A stretch of DNA of 64,000 nucleotides from positions 2,046,001 to 2,110,000 of the forward strand of contig NZ_CP135435.1 of the NCBI RefSeq assembly GCF_032341175.1, written 5' to 3'. The position numbers were made by a program, and so were the translations under genes. This document shows, in pieces, positions 1 through 8,005 of this stretch. The DNA comes from Bacillus sp. DTU_2020_1000418_1_SI_GHA_SEK_038. GTDB taxonomy: Bacteria; Bacillota; Bacilli; Bacillales; Cytobacillaceae. How positions within the stretch are numbered: position 1 is the first letter of the stretch; every line of letters starts with the position of its first letter. The notes under the pieces are model-generated. The model saw only the letters and a list, made by a program, of their open reading frames with translations, made no database searches and was not told the origin of the DNA.

Positions 1-126
1 TTGAAGTTTTATGATGATGAAACGATAGAGGTTGTTGAGAAAAAGGGGCAATTATCCATCGAAGATTTAAAAATTACACGAGATTGGGAAGAGAGAACGA
101 CTAAAATTGGAAATGATGTTTTTTAG
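1..126 (+). CDS. 3' end of an unidentified gene
   Basis: An open frame runs from the first base to a TAG stop at 124-126 and encodes 41 residues of an acidic, lysine-rich C-terminus (ends TKIGNDVF). The 5' part lies outside the window. It is followed within 10 bases by a clean terminator, which supports a real gene end. No domain can be recognised from this fragment, so no function is proposed. Confidence 0.6.
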   Translation: MKFYDDETIEVVEKKGQLSIEDLKITRDWEERTTKIGNDVF

Positions 127-132
127 TAAAAA

Positions 133-160
133 AAGAAGCATTAAACACAGTGCTTCTTTT
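133..160 (+). terminator. Rho-independent terminator
   Basis: The perfect stem AAGAAGCA/TGCTTCTT with a 10-base loop is followed by a T-run. It sits just after the stop of the partial gene at the window edge. Confidence 0.8.
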
Positions 161-346
161 TGTGTTAAAACTACTTCTAATTGCCAGTTATTTATGGAGT
201 TATTTGTGTAGTCAATATGACTTTTCTTTCCCAAAACGGAACCCTTAAATTGTTATCCAGCGTTTTTTTTTACCATATCCTTTTCTTCAAATTTTACATA
301 TATAAAGATTGAAAGCAGTGAGCAAATGGATAAGACCAAGTGATAA

Positions 347-601
347 AGCATCGAATATGAGAAGCTTTCAGAATTGGGTGGGCGTAATGTAGCTCTTATT
401 GAACAGCCGGCTGCTCAAATTGAGCCAAACAGAACTTCAGATTGCGCTGAACAGGATGGCAGGATGACACAAGCAATACCAGAGATTACTACAGAGACTA
501 CAACAGAGAAAGATACTAACCCTTTTTCCGAAGTGATTCAATACTGGAATGACAAAACGAATGCATCCTACAGAGCTGGAATGAGAAAAACGATACTTTA
601 A
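347..601 (+). pseudogene. Remnant of a phage DnaD-like replication protein
   Basis: The open frame starts after a stop at 344-346; the only start codon is a weak TTG at 374 with no ribosome binding site. The last 25 residues (FSEVIQYWNDKTNASYRAGM, then RKTIL) resemble the start of the conserved phage C-terminal domain (Phg_2220_C type, I-x-YLN-x-KTGKxYR). The remainder of that domain is missing because the frame stops at 601. The N-terminal part is a low-complexity Thr/Glu linker, as in such replication proteins. I read it as a decayed prophage replication gene; the family link rests on a short motif. Confidence 0.5.
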
Positions 602-648
602 ATATAAATTATGTATTATTAATTTTTTGGAAGGGGAGTGAAATACAA

Positions 649-954
649 ATGAACTTTGATACCCATATTTTTAATTCAATGCCTGACGATGATATATTAA
701 GTGACATTGTAGAATTACATAAAGACATTTTTGGGAATTCTAATGATTTGATTAACAAAATGGGAAGTAAACCGCAATTATTAATTATTACCGCTATGAA
801 TGGTGTTGTTCAAACAAAAACAATGAATAAATGGCGTAATATGTTAGTTTTGAATATAAAAAATGGATTTGATGTCATTGATACTTATACAGATGAAAAA
901 GGAATACATAAAATTATTCTTGAAAAAAATTTACTCAACCTTAAAGGTAGCTAG
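649..954 (+). pseudogene. GNAT acetyltransferase with internal deletion
   Basis: The gene has a good ribosome binding site (GGAAGGGGAGTG) and an intact 101-codon frame, but the protein is two ends of a GNAT N-acetyltransferase stitched together. Residues 1-52 look like the usual N-terminus (LHKDIFGNSNDLINKM, KPQLLIITAMNG). From about residue 54 the sequence jumps to the usual C-terminus (QTKTMNKWRNMLVLNIKNGF, then DVIDTYTDEKG). Roughly 50 residues that should carry the acetyl-CoA binding motif (R/Q-x-x-G-x-G/A) are absent. The deletion is in frame, so a stable but catalytically dead product is possible. The call comes from recalled family sequence rather than an alignment. Confidence 0.6.
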
Positions 955-996
955 AGTTGAAGTATAAGTAGCTACTAGGCGGTTTATTCTATAATC

Positions 997-1020
997 AGCT
1001 ATCGGGGCAGGATTGCTGAA
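997..1020 (+). repeat. Dispersed intergenic motif, copy a
   Basis: CGGGGCAGGATTGCTGAA preceded by AGCTAT. The same core recurs at 18636-18659 and, shorter, at 26078-26100. All copies lie between genes. Confidence 0.5.
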
Positions 1021-1115
1021 TGGGGACATACATAGTTTTTGTCGAGATTGTATAACTAATTTGCAATATATACTTTGTTTAAATTCAATACAGAATTTGT
1101 CTGGAGGGGATTATT

Positions 1116-1406
1116 TTGAAAGTAGAAAAAAGTTTAAGGGTTTGTGAATAGGGCCATAAGTATTACAAAAGTAGTGAGTGTCCAAGTTGTCCTACCTGTT
1201 ATAAAGAGAATAAGCCTAAAAGTGGCTTCCTTTCGAAACTCAGTTCACCTGCAAGAAATGCATTGGTTCACGAAGGGATCGACACTTTGAAGGAACTATC
1301 AAAGTACACTGGAAAAGAAATATTGAAATTTCATGGTATTGGGCCATCTTCCTTACCTATTTTGAGAACTTCATTAGAAGAAGAAGGGTTATCATTTAAC
1401 GAATAA
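1116..1406 (+). pseudogene. RpoA C-terminal-domain-like protein, nonsense mutant
   Basis: TTG start at 1116 with GGAGGGG 9 bases upstream, and a 96-codon frame ending at 1404-1406. Codon 12 (1149-1151) is TAG where a glutamine would fit (CEQGHKYYKSSECPSCPTC). The N-terminus has a small cysteine cluster, and residues 37-96 (GFLSKLSSPARNALVHEGID, then LKELSKYTGKEILKFHGIGP) are the helix-hairpin-helix fold of the RNA polymerase alpha C-terminal domain. Such stand-alone alpha-CTD-like proteins occur in many Bacillaceae. A single CAG-to-TAG change would explain the lesion. Everything after it is intact, so inactivation looks recent. Confidence 0.7.
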
Positions 1407-1547
1407 TAAACTACAATTTGTGATGTACTTTACTTAATTAACTGGTGCAAAAATTCAACAGTCGCATCTTGTATAAATGCAGCAGAATACGGTTAAAGAA
1501 ATTAGAATAGTTTCCAGAATATAAATTATCGTTGGAGGATATTTAAT

Positions 1548-1943
1548 ATGAAACCGAAAATAAATATTATTACACTTGCTGTTAATGATTTGGAAAAGTC
1601 GATAGCGTTTTATAAAGATGGATTAGGTTTACCAACTGGAGGGTTAGTTGAAGGTGCAGATCATATTATATTTGAAATGGAAGGCGATCTATCATTAGTT
1701 CTATATCTTCGTTCGGAACTTAGGGAGTTTAATCAATCAAATTCAGTCGAAGAGTCTTCCAAGGTGATTCTGAGCCATGCTGCTGAAAGTAAAGAAGAGG
1801 TTGATTCGATTTTAAAAAATGCAACAGAATTTGGTGCAACACTTCTACCTAATCAGCCAAAGGAATATGATTGGGGATATTCAGGATACTTTAAAGATCT
1901 TGATGGACATATATGGGAAATCGTCTATTTTAATTTGAGTTAA
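1548..1943 (+). CDS. VOC (glyoxalase/bleomycin-resistance) family protein
   Basis: The 131-residue protein has the paired beta-alpha-beta-beta-beta modules of the vicinal oxygen chelate fold: ITLAVNDLEKSIAFYKDGLG at residues 8-27 and GYFKDLDGHIWEIV near the C-terminus, where the second metal-binding Glu (WE-I) lies. The start has GGAGGATAT nearby. The metal-binding residue in the N-terminal strand is not the usual His (ITLAV), so metal use is uncertain. It stands alone between decayed genes. Substrate unknown; members range from lyases to antibiotic-binding proteins. Confidence 0.85.
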   Translation: MKPKINIITLAVNDLEKSIAFYKDGLGLPTGGLVEGADHIIFEMEGDLSLVLYLRSELREFNQSNSVEESSKVILSHAAESKEEVDSILKNATEFGATLLPNQPKEYDWGYSGYFKDLDGHIWEIVYFNLS

Positions 1944-1990
1944 TAGGTTTTTTCTAATGCCATAACAATTTGGATACATTGATTAATTTA

Positions 1991-2206
1991 AGGTGAGTAG
2001 TAATTGCATTTTCGTTGAGAGCGAGCCAGTGTTGGTGGGAGTCTGGTACGAATTTAGTTATGAAGCGCACCTCGGAGAAGGTTAATTGAAATTAGTAGAT
2101 TAACTCGGTTATAACCGTTATTTTTTCAAGCTGGCTTATTCGTAAGCAAGTAGAGTGGTACCGCGAATTAATACCTCGACTCTATATATGGAGACGGGGT
2201 TTTTTA
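1991..2206 (+). promoter_or_regulatory. T-box riboswitch (probably arginine specific)
   Basis: The T-box sequence AGAGTGGTACCGCG is at 2152-2165, followed by a hairpin and T-run (2174-2206) that can form terminator or antiterminator. Upstream, AGGTG (1991) pairs with CACCT (2068-2072) to close Stem I, with the AGTA element after the 5' strand and GAAG-CGC-A (2062-2069) on the 3' side. Reading CGC as the specifier gives arginine, which agrees with the argS remains directly downstream. T-boxes sense uncharged tRNA and let transcription continue into the gene. The leader appears complete although its gene is dead. Confidence 0.85.
2174..2206 (+). terminator. T-box intrinsic terminator
   Basis: CCTCGACTC, then TATATATG, then GAGACGGGG forms an imperfect stem followed by TTTTTT. 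It lies immediately 3' of the T-box sequence, as expected for the competing terminator. Confidence 0.8.
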
Positions 2207-2214
2207 TTTTTAAG

Positions 2215-2496
2215 GATATAAACAGATTGTCATATCATCCATTGAATACGCATTAAAAAAAAGTGTGATTCATCTTTAACTCACGAGGAGATTGAAAAAA
2301 TTCTCGAGATTCCTCCTCAACAAGAAATGGGGGATTATGCATTTCCCTTGTTTTGTATTAGCTAAACAATTAAAAAAAGCTCCACAGCAAATTGCGAAAG
2401 ATCTTTCATATATAGTAGAGCATGAATTTATTCAACGAGTTGAAGCCTGCTGGACCTTATGAATTAACGAATAGAGGAGTCCCAAAAAAGTCATAA
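2215..2496 (+). pseudogene. argS: argS (arginyl-tRNA synthetase) N-terminal remnant
   Basis: In pieces of three frames the DNA encodes the N-terminus of ArgS: YKQIVISSIEYALKKS, then LTHEEIEKILEIPPQQEMGD, YAFP, CFVLAKQLKKAPQQIAKDLS, VEHEFIQRVEA and GPY. The start codon is missing (the ATG expected before GATTATAAACAG is lost), there are at least three frame breaks (near 2277, 2350 and 2446), and about 80% of the gene, including the catalytic HIGH and anticodon-binding regions, is gone. It lies just after the T-box terminator, where argS would be expected. The functional arginyl-tRNA synthetase must be elsewhere in the genome. Confidence 0.8.
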
Positions 2497-2504
2497 AAAA
2501 AACT

Positions 2505-3302
2505 CTAAATCGCATAGGATTTAGATGATTTAAGAAGATTACGTTCGATAAACTCAGCTAATCCATCATTTTCGTGGTGTCCAGTAACAAAGTTAGCTGA
2601 TGATTTAACCTTTTCGCTGGCGTTTCCCATGGCCACACCAGTACCAGCATGACGAAGCATCTCTATATCATTCGGTCCGTCTCCAATGGCTACAACTTCA
2701 CTTGGACTCATTCGAAATTCGGTAAGTAAGCTTTTAATGGCAAACCATTTGGACACATTTGGAGCAACCAGCTCAAACCCGTCATTCCAATCGATGACTT
2801 CTGCTTCCTTTTTAAACAAAGAGGATAATTCAGGACATGGTCCACCTGTTCGAACACTGTATTTAAGAACATCTTGATACTTTGCTTGTCTTAAATCTCC
2901 AATATACACCGGTGGAATTTGTCCAACTTTTGCCCAATAATCGATTTCTCTATTTGTTTCCTTATAATAAATCCCATTTGCTGTATGGATAATAACATTA
3001 CAAGGACGTTCAGCAGTCAGATTGTGAAATCGTTCTTCGTTTAATCGGACGGTTTTCATACGTATAATGCTTCCTGTCTCTGCATCATGAATAGCAGCAC
3101 CATTCAAACAGATTATCGGCGTTTGTAATCCAATTTCTTTATGGTAGGGAACAGTTATGTCATAGTGCCGACCAGTAGCTAGAAAAACCTTAACTCCCTG
3201 ATTAACAAGCTTATAAATAGCTTCTTTATTTCGGCTGGAAATGGAGTTTGAGGCTTTTAATAGTGTACCATCCATATCAATAAATATTGCACGCACATTC
3301 AT
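2505..3302 (-). CDS. Cof-type HAD-IIB family phosphatase
   Basis: The 265-residue protein has all HAD motifs: motif I DMDGTLL (nucleophile Asp9, acid Asp11), motif II LATGR (residues 41-45), and the acidic motif IV in GDGPNDIEML near residue 207. The C2B cap between motifs II and III places it in the Cof/YkrA/YitU group, which usually dephosphorylate sugar phosphates or FMN-type substrates in the cytoplasm. The start ATG is 8 bases after AAGGAGG. It is a monocistronic unit. Substrate cannot be told from sequence. Confidence 0.9.
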   Translation of the reverse strand: MNVRAIFIDMDGTLLKASNSISSRNKEAIYKLVNQGVKVFLATGRHYDITVPYHKEIGLQTPIICLNGAAIHDAETGSIIRMKTVRLNEERFHNLTAERPCNVIIHTANGIYYKETNREIDYWAKVGQIPPVYIGDLRQAKYQDVLKYSVRTGGPCPELSSLFKKEAEVIDWNDGFELVAPNVSKWFAIKSLLTEFRMSPSEVVAIGDGPNDIEMLRHAGTGVAMGNASEKVKSSANFVTGHHENDGLAEFIERNLLKSSKSYAI

Positions 3303-4150
3303 TTCTTTTGCCTCCTTATTCGTTGCTAAAGCAATCTTATCATCTGAATATTAAATTTAAGTAAATTCATTGTATAGGTTTAGTGAACTGTGGCGACAAT
3401 CATTGCCAAAAGATAAACAGTAAGAGTGCTTTTCTTTTGAATTGGAACATTTTGGAGAATAAGAGAAGGTGCTTTCATTTTTTTAAAAAAGAACCTAAAT
3501 AACAGCTATCTATGAAATGGAGGAAAATTATCGGTAAAAAGGCTTCTTCGTCATATTGAAATATATGTATCAAACTTGATTAATTCAATTATTTTTGGGG
3601 GCTGGTTTCTCGAAGAACTGGGATACAGCTCTTTTCAGTCTATCCCTACATAGTTCCTAATTCGTCAGCCATAAAAAGCCAAAATAAGAATGGCTGATTC
3701 TCTTCCAAAACATAGATTTTCTTAATAAGCTGCTATGAATTGGGAAAGTATTTTTAGAAAATATAAAAGCTTCTACGTTATTCTGTTAAAGGGCATGATT
3801 ATAAAATAACTTTAAGATTTAAACAACTCTACTGTAATATTTTTTAGTGCAGGGATATTTGCACCAAGAATTAAACAATTATTTTTACCCCCATGCTAAT
3901 TAGCATGGGGTATGCTGTTAGAGGTTTTAAAATGGATTAACTTAATTGCAAATTTACGATAATAAAAACAAGAAAACTTCTTAATATATTTGTATTGCTG
4001 ATTACTTTGTACTTAGGTTTTGTCTTGCTGTAAAATAATTCACATTCCCAATTTCGAAAAATTATATTAACTTTTTTCAGATATACCGACACAAACCTGT
4101 CTGCTTTTGTCGAAGGGTATTATGAAAATCAGATCAGGAGGAAACAGACT
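3303..4150. other. Long AT-rich intergenic region
   Basis: About 850 bases without a supportable coding frame. It contains promoters for the flanking genes in principle, a perfect 22-base palindrome (listed separately), and otherwise stop-rich AT sequence that may be decayed coding DNA. Confidence 0.6.
3889..3910. repeat. Perfect 22-bp palindrome
   Basis: CCCCATGCTAA is followed directly by its reverse complement, with no loop. There is no T-run on either strand, so it is not an obvious terminator. It could be a protein binding site. Confidence 0.6.
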
Positions 4151-5506
4151 ATGAAAATTAAAAAATCACTAATAAGCGGTGCAGCAGCATCAGCACTTAT
4201 TCTTTCTTCTTTAGGAACAAGCGCTGCATATGCAAATGAGGATGCAGTTGAACCAACCACACCGGATACGGAAGAAGTAGTAGAAGTTGATGTAAACGAT
4301 GAAGCGGCAGCGGTAGAAGAAAATTTAGCTGATGAAGAAGCTACTGCAGAAGATGAAGCTTCGGAAGAAGTGACTACGGATGAGGAAGATGCAACAGAGG
4401 AAGAGGTAACTGAAGAAAATTCTGCTACTGAAGAAGCAGATGACACAGAAACAACAGAAGAAACGGTTCAAGAGCAAGAAGAGGCACCAGCTTTGGTTCC
4501 TGGAGATTTCTTCTACTTTGTGAAAATTATGATGGAAAAAATAAGACTTGCTGTTACATTTGATGATTACAAGGAAGCTCGTCTTTTAGCTGATTTTGCT
4601 GCTGAGCGTATTGCTGAAGCAAATGCATTGCTTGCAGAGGGAAAAACTGAAGAGGCAACAGCACTTTTAGAAGAGGCAATAAATATTCAAAAGGAAGCTA
4701 CTGATAGTTTAGCAAAATCAGAAGAAATTGCTGTTGAAGATACAGTAGCGACAGAGGAAGCTGCTGATGAAACTGAAGTGACTGAAGATCAGGCAGCTGA
4801 AGACACTGAAACGACAACAGAAACAACAGAAACAACAGAAACAACAGAAACAGAAACATCGGAAGGCGAAGAAGCTGCAGCAGAAGATGAAGCGATAGAA
4901 GATGAAGTAGAAGCGAAACTTGCTCAAAACATTGATGCATTAGCTGCAGCATTATCACATGTTAAAAACCCTACAGCTCAATTAGCATTAATGAAAAATA
5001 TTCAAAAGTCTTTTGCGAAATTAGACAAGAAGCTTGCAAAGCTTGAAGCAAAAGCAGCAAAATTCGCAGTTGAAACTACTGATGATGATAAAATTGTTGA
5101 GGAAGAAGCAGCAGTAGATACTGAAACTGCGGCAACAGAAGAAACCCCAGTAGAAGAAGCAACAAAGGAAACAGTAGTTGAGGAAGTCGTAACTGAAGAA
5201 ACAGTAGTAGAAGAAGTAACAGAGGAAACAGCGGTAGAAGAAACAGTAACAGACGAACAAGCTGAGACTGAAGTTGCAGAAGAACCTAAAGAAACTACTG
5301 TTGTTGCTCCAGGATTAGCTAAGAAAGAAGAAGCAAAGGCTAAGGCTGCAGAAAAGCGTGCTGAAGGTCAGGCAAAAGGTGTTGCTAAAAAGCAAGAAGC
5401 TCAAGTAAAGAAAGTTGATAAACAACAAAAAGAAAATGAAAAGAAACAAAACGCCCAAAATAAAGGCGCTGAAAATAAGAAAGACAATGGTAAAGGGAAC
5501 GAATAA
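4151..5506 (+). CDS. Secreted acidic DUF5667-domain protein
   Basis: 451 residues with a signal peptide (MKIKKSLISGAAASALILSS, cleavage near AYANE at about 29). The mature chain has Glu/Thr-rich low-complexity segments (about 30-110, 195-250 and 315-390) separating two helical blocks. The first block (PGDFFYFVKIMMEKIRLAVT, then DDYKEARLLADFAAERI) matches DUF5667, a helical domain of exported Bacillaceae proteins. The C-terminus switches to a Lys/Gln/Ala-rich tail (KKQEAQVKKVDKQQKENEKK), so the charge is strongly bipolar. AGGAGG lies 8 bases before the start and a terminator follows. Function unknown; probably surface associated. Confidence 0.8.
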   Translation: MKIKKSLISGAAASALILSSLGTSAAYANEDAVEPTTPDTEEVVEVDVNDEAAAVEENLADEEATAEDEASEEVTTDEEDATEEEVTEENSATEEADDTETTEETVQEQEEAPALVPGDFFYFVKIMMEKIRLAVTFDDYKEARLLADFAAERIAEANALLAEGKTEEATALLEEAINIQKEATDSLAKSEEIAVEDTVATEEAADETEVTEDQAAEDTETTTETTETTETTETETSEGEEAAAEDEAIEDEVEAKLAQNIDALAAALSHVKNPTAQLALMKNIQKSFAKLDKKLAKLEAKAAKFAVETTDDDKIVEEEAAVDTETAATEETPVEEATKETVVEEVVTEETVVEEVTEETAVEETVTDEQAETEVAEEPKETTVVAPGLAKKEEAKAKAAEKRAEGQAKGVAKKQEAQVKKVDKQQKENEKKQNAQNKGAENKKDNGKGNE

Positions 5507-5516
5507 TACATTTCTT

Positions 5517-5547
5517 AAACCTAGTACTCCGAGTACTAGGTTTTTTT
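5517..5547 (+). terminator. Rho-independent terminator of the DUF5667 gene
   Basis: AAACCTAGTACTC is followed by GAGTACTAGG and seven Ts. It is a strong, nearly perfect hairpin 10 bases after the stop codon. Confidence 0.9.
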
Positions 5548-5880
5548 GCCTATTAGTTTAGGAAGCAGATCTTGTTCTTAAACCAAAATGTGAATGTCAA
5601 CAAATAATATCCGGTAACAGCCGTTAATTTACTTTTTTTAATTTAATAGAATGAGTTCAGTACTTTAAAAATGGAACTAACTATAACCTTATTAAATTCC
5701 ATTGATCTTATTAACATTCTTCTTAATCAATTACATTTGATTACTCTTATTCAAGAAAAGGACGAAATTTCAGAATAAGAATGACGCTTTTTCTTTTTGT
5801 ATTGGCCTTTTAATTAAATTATGCTCAATGGTTAATTAGCTTTTTACGTACAAATAGAGTATGTGAAGAAGCACTAGCCT
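5548..5880. other. Intergenic region, nothing recognised
   Basis: AT-rich sequence between two convergent genes. No coding frame, RNA motif or repeat could be supported. Confidence 0.5.
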
Positions 5881-6291
5881 TTAGTTCATTAATAAATAGA
5901 TTATGTCATTTGTTACTATTCCTTCACCTATTGCTTGAATATGTAAATGGTCATGTAGGTATGGCTTATCAATGTTCCAGGTCAAAGAAAAGTTATTATC
6001 GGTATCATTTTCCTTAATGTCATAGCCTATTAGTTTTCTTTCTGTCCATGTTTTAGTACCAGTAGGAATTAGCCAATATAAAACGGACTCCGTGTTTGCT
6101 GCTTTAACCTTAAATGTTATTTCTTTTGTCCCTTTAGGTACCTGTATCCAATTTCCATCGTTTGGATAGTCTGTACTAATACTTAAAATTCTTGGATTAG
6201 GTGATTGCGAAGGAATATCTTGACTAATATTTGGTTGGAATGCTGTTAAGATATTTAAAGCAAAAAATAATTTTAATATCATTGATTTCAC
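5881..6291 (-). CDS. Small exported protein of unknown function
   Basis: 136 residues: a hydrophobic N-terminus (MKSMILKLFFALNILTAFQP) consistent with a signal peptide or anchor, then a beta-rich domain (WIQVPKGTKEITFKVKA, ESVLYWLIPTGTKTW, HDHLHIQAIGEG) that looks immunoglobulin-like. There is no lipobox cysteine. The start is preceded by GAGGTG at good distance. Similar short secreted proteins are common in Bacillus, but I do not recognise a named family. Confidence 0.65.
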   Translation of the reverse strand: MKSMILKLFFALNILTAFQPNISQDIPSQSPNPRILSISTDYPNDGNWIQVPKGTKEITFKVKAANTESVLYWLIPTGTKTWTERKLIGYDIKENDTDNNFSLTWNIDKPYLHDHLHIQAIGEGIVTNDIIYLLMN

Positions 6292-6367
6292 CTCAATAGG
6301 TAGTATTTACCTAATAAGGCTTGATATGTGTTATTCAAGTAGCGGGTTACTATAATTTAAAATCTTC

Positions 6368-6389
6368 AGCTGCTTCGGCGGCTTTTTTT
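6368..6389 (+). terminator. Orphan terminator hairpin
   Basis: AGCTGC-TTCG-GCGGCT is followed by TTTTTTT: a stable stem with a UUCG tetraloop. No forward gene lies upstream (the neighbour is on the minus strand), so it is probably left from a lost gene. Confidence 0.7.
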
Positions 6390-6406
6390 CTTCTTCCTCG
6401 AACGGC

Positions 6407-6424
6407 AGTTTAGTGAAAGAAGGA
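6407..6424 (+). repeat. 18-bp repeat, copy 1
   Basis: AGTTTAGTGAAAGAAGGA occurs here and exactly again at 9556-9573, both in intergenic DNA. It may be part of a larger dispersed element. Confidence 0.5.
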
Positions 6425-6570
6425 TAATAGCTCTTTCTTATTGAAATAAAGGAGTAGTTATGTTTATCAGCCTATTCTAAGTTTAATGGTAATGTTGAAT
6501 AATATTCATAAAATATACACTATTATTATTATGAGCGACAAATAACAGAAGGAGGTTGAAAGGAGGTTAA

Positions 6571-7200
6571 ATGAAAAAAACATTTATTGTATTGTTAATA
6601 GGTTTAGGTTTATTGCTAATTTCAGCATGCTCTAATAAAGATTTAGAATCTTTTAATGAAGAAAAAGTACGATTAACTAATGAGATTTTAGAATTAAAGA
6701 AACATATATCTGAAAAAGATGAAGCGATAAACCATCTAAAAAAGGTTAATTCAGATGAAACTACTAAATTAGGAGAACTAAGAGAAAGTCTGGATATGGT
6801 TAGATTTTCATCCTACGCCAGATTAGATGATAATAAAGACACCTTTGATAATTTGAAAAATATTTATAACATAAAATCCGATTATGTTATTAAAGATGAT
6901 TGGTATGTGATCAATGAGGACTATTTTCAAATTGAATTATTAGAATATGAAAATGCTAAGAAAGTAGAATTTTATAGCTTGAGATTGGAGTCAGAAGAAG
7001 GCCCAATATTAGTGTTTAGTGATACAAACCCTACAGATGGATGGAAATATACAAATGATAATATTGGAGAGATCATAAATAAGCATAAGCCACATTCTAA
7101 TGGGGCTTCATATAAGCCTTATTTTCTAATTTATACTGAAGTGACACTTAAGGATGGAAATGGCATAAGAACATCAAAACTACCGATATATAATAGGTAA
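6571..7200 (+). CDS. Lipoprotein with coiled coil
   Basis: 209 residues. A lipoprotein signal peptide ends in the lipobox LISAC (Cys20), so the protein is expected to be anchored to the outer face of the membrane. Residues 26-75 are a charged heptad-like helix (EEKVRLTNEILELKKHISEK), followed by a globular domain (residues 80-209) that I do not recognise. Two ribosome binding sites in tandem (GGAGG twice, at about 6551 and 6561) precede the ATG. It is flanked by decayed sequence and seems monocistronic. Confidence 0.75.
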   Translation: MKKTFIVLLIGLGLLLISACSNKDLESFNEEKVRLTNEILELKKHISEKDEAINHLKKVNSDETTKLGELRESLDMVRFSSYARLDDNKDTFDNLKNIYNIKSDYVIKDDWYVINEDYFQIELLEYENAKKVEFYSLRLESEEGPILVFSDTNPTDGWKYTNDNIGEIINKHKPHSNGASYKPYFLIYTEVTLKDGNGIRTSKLPIYNR

Positions 7201-7332
7201 ATTGCTTGGTATTATCCTAATAAATAATATATTTTAAAAGTCAAGATATTTGGACCTATTTAACAAGGGAACGATTGTTACAGGTTTTTTTCCAGAAAAT
7301 AAGATTATTTATTAAAGATCCACAACAGTTAG

Positions 7333-7485
7333 TACCTGATTCCATTGAGAATAGCTTTGCCATTAGTTAAAGCGTGGAACCTGCAAGCAGGAATGCGGGT
7401 ATTGGAAGTCGGACCTGGCACTGGACAGATTGCTGTTAGCCAGGCAAAAAATTGTGGCGTTTCCGTTGTAACTATAGAACCTTAG
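7333..7485 (+). pseudogene. SAM-dependent methyltransferase fragment
   Basis: A stop-bounded frame encodes YLIPLRIALPLVKAWNLQAG, then MRVLEVGPGTGQ and VVTIEP. This is the class I methyltransferase nucleotide-binding motif I (LEVGPGTG) plus the acidic end of strand 2. There is no start codon or ribosome binding site, and the other 150-200 residues of the domain are absent. It is a relic. Confidence 0.6.
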
Positions 7486-7645
7486 GAAGACCTAAACATT
7501 AATATCGACTGAGAAGAACAAAATTTTATGCAACGATCACATTTTTAGATTTTTATCAATGTGTCCATTTTGTAGAAACCAGTTGGTTGTATTTAAAAAG
7601 AGTTAATTAGGGGATTTGTCTCTAAAAAAGAGGGAGGAAATTTTT

Positions 7646-8005
7646 ATGCTGTTTATGATGATTGTCAAAGCCTCGAAGAATTCAGAAGCCGGAAAGCTTC
7701 CGAGTTCTGAGCTCATTGAAGCCATGACGAAGTACAATGAGGAATTAGTTAAGGCAGGCGTGCGAGTTGCAGCTAAAGGACTTCATCCAAGTTCAAATGG
7801 GATTCGCATTTCGTATCCGAAACCAGGGGAAAAGCCGGTTGTTACGAATGGCCCATTTACGGAATCGAAAGAATTGATTGCCGGATTCATTCTGATTGAT
7901 GTGAAGTCGAGGGAAGAAGCCATCGAGTGGGCCATGCGGATGCCGGACCCGCAAGGACATGGGGAAGGTCAAATTGAATTACGTCAAGTATTTGAGGCAC
8001 CGTAG
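7646..8005 (+). CDS. YciI/YCII-related (DGPF-type) protein
   Basis: 120 residues starting at ATG 7646, which is 7 bases after AGGGAGGA; an upstream in-frame TTG at 7616 has no such site. The sequence (MLFMMIVKASKNSEAG, VTNGPFTESKELIAGFILID, EEAIEWAMRMPDP, GQIELRQVFE) fits the YCII/DGPF family of dimeric alpha-beta proteins. Family members often sit beside ECF sigma factors; none is here, so this is an isolated copy. Biochemical role unknown. Confidence 0.85.
   Translation: MLFMMIVKASKNSEAGKLPSSELIEAMTKYNEELVKAGVRVAAKGLHPSSNGIRISYPKPGEKPVVTNGPFTESKELIAGFILIDVKSREEAIEWAMRMPDPQGHGEGQIELRQVFEAP

Noticed and set aside
3889..3910. Palindrome as a transcription terminator
   Set aside because: No loop and no T-run on either strand.
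4801..4860. Tandem ACAACAGAA units that could suggest a CRISPR-like or satellite repeat
   Set aside because: They are codon repeats (Thr-Thr-Glu) within a coding region, with no spacers.
4129..5260. Antisense open frames over the DUF5667 gene (Ser/Ala-rich and Phe/Cys-rich)
   Set aside because: They mirror the repetitive GAA/ACA codons of the sense gene; composition is absurd for a real protein.
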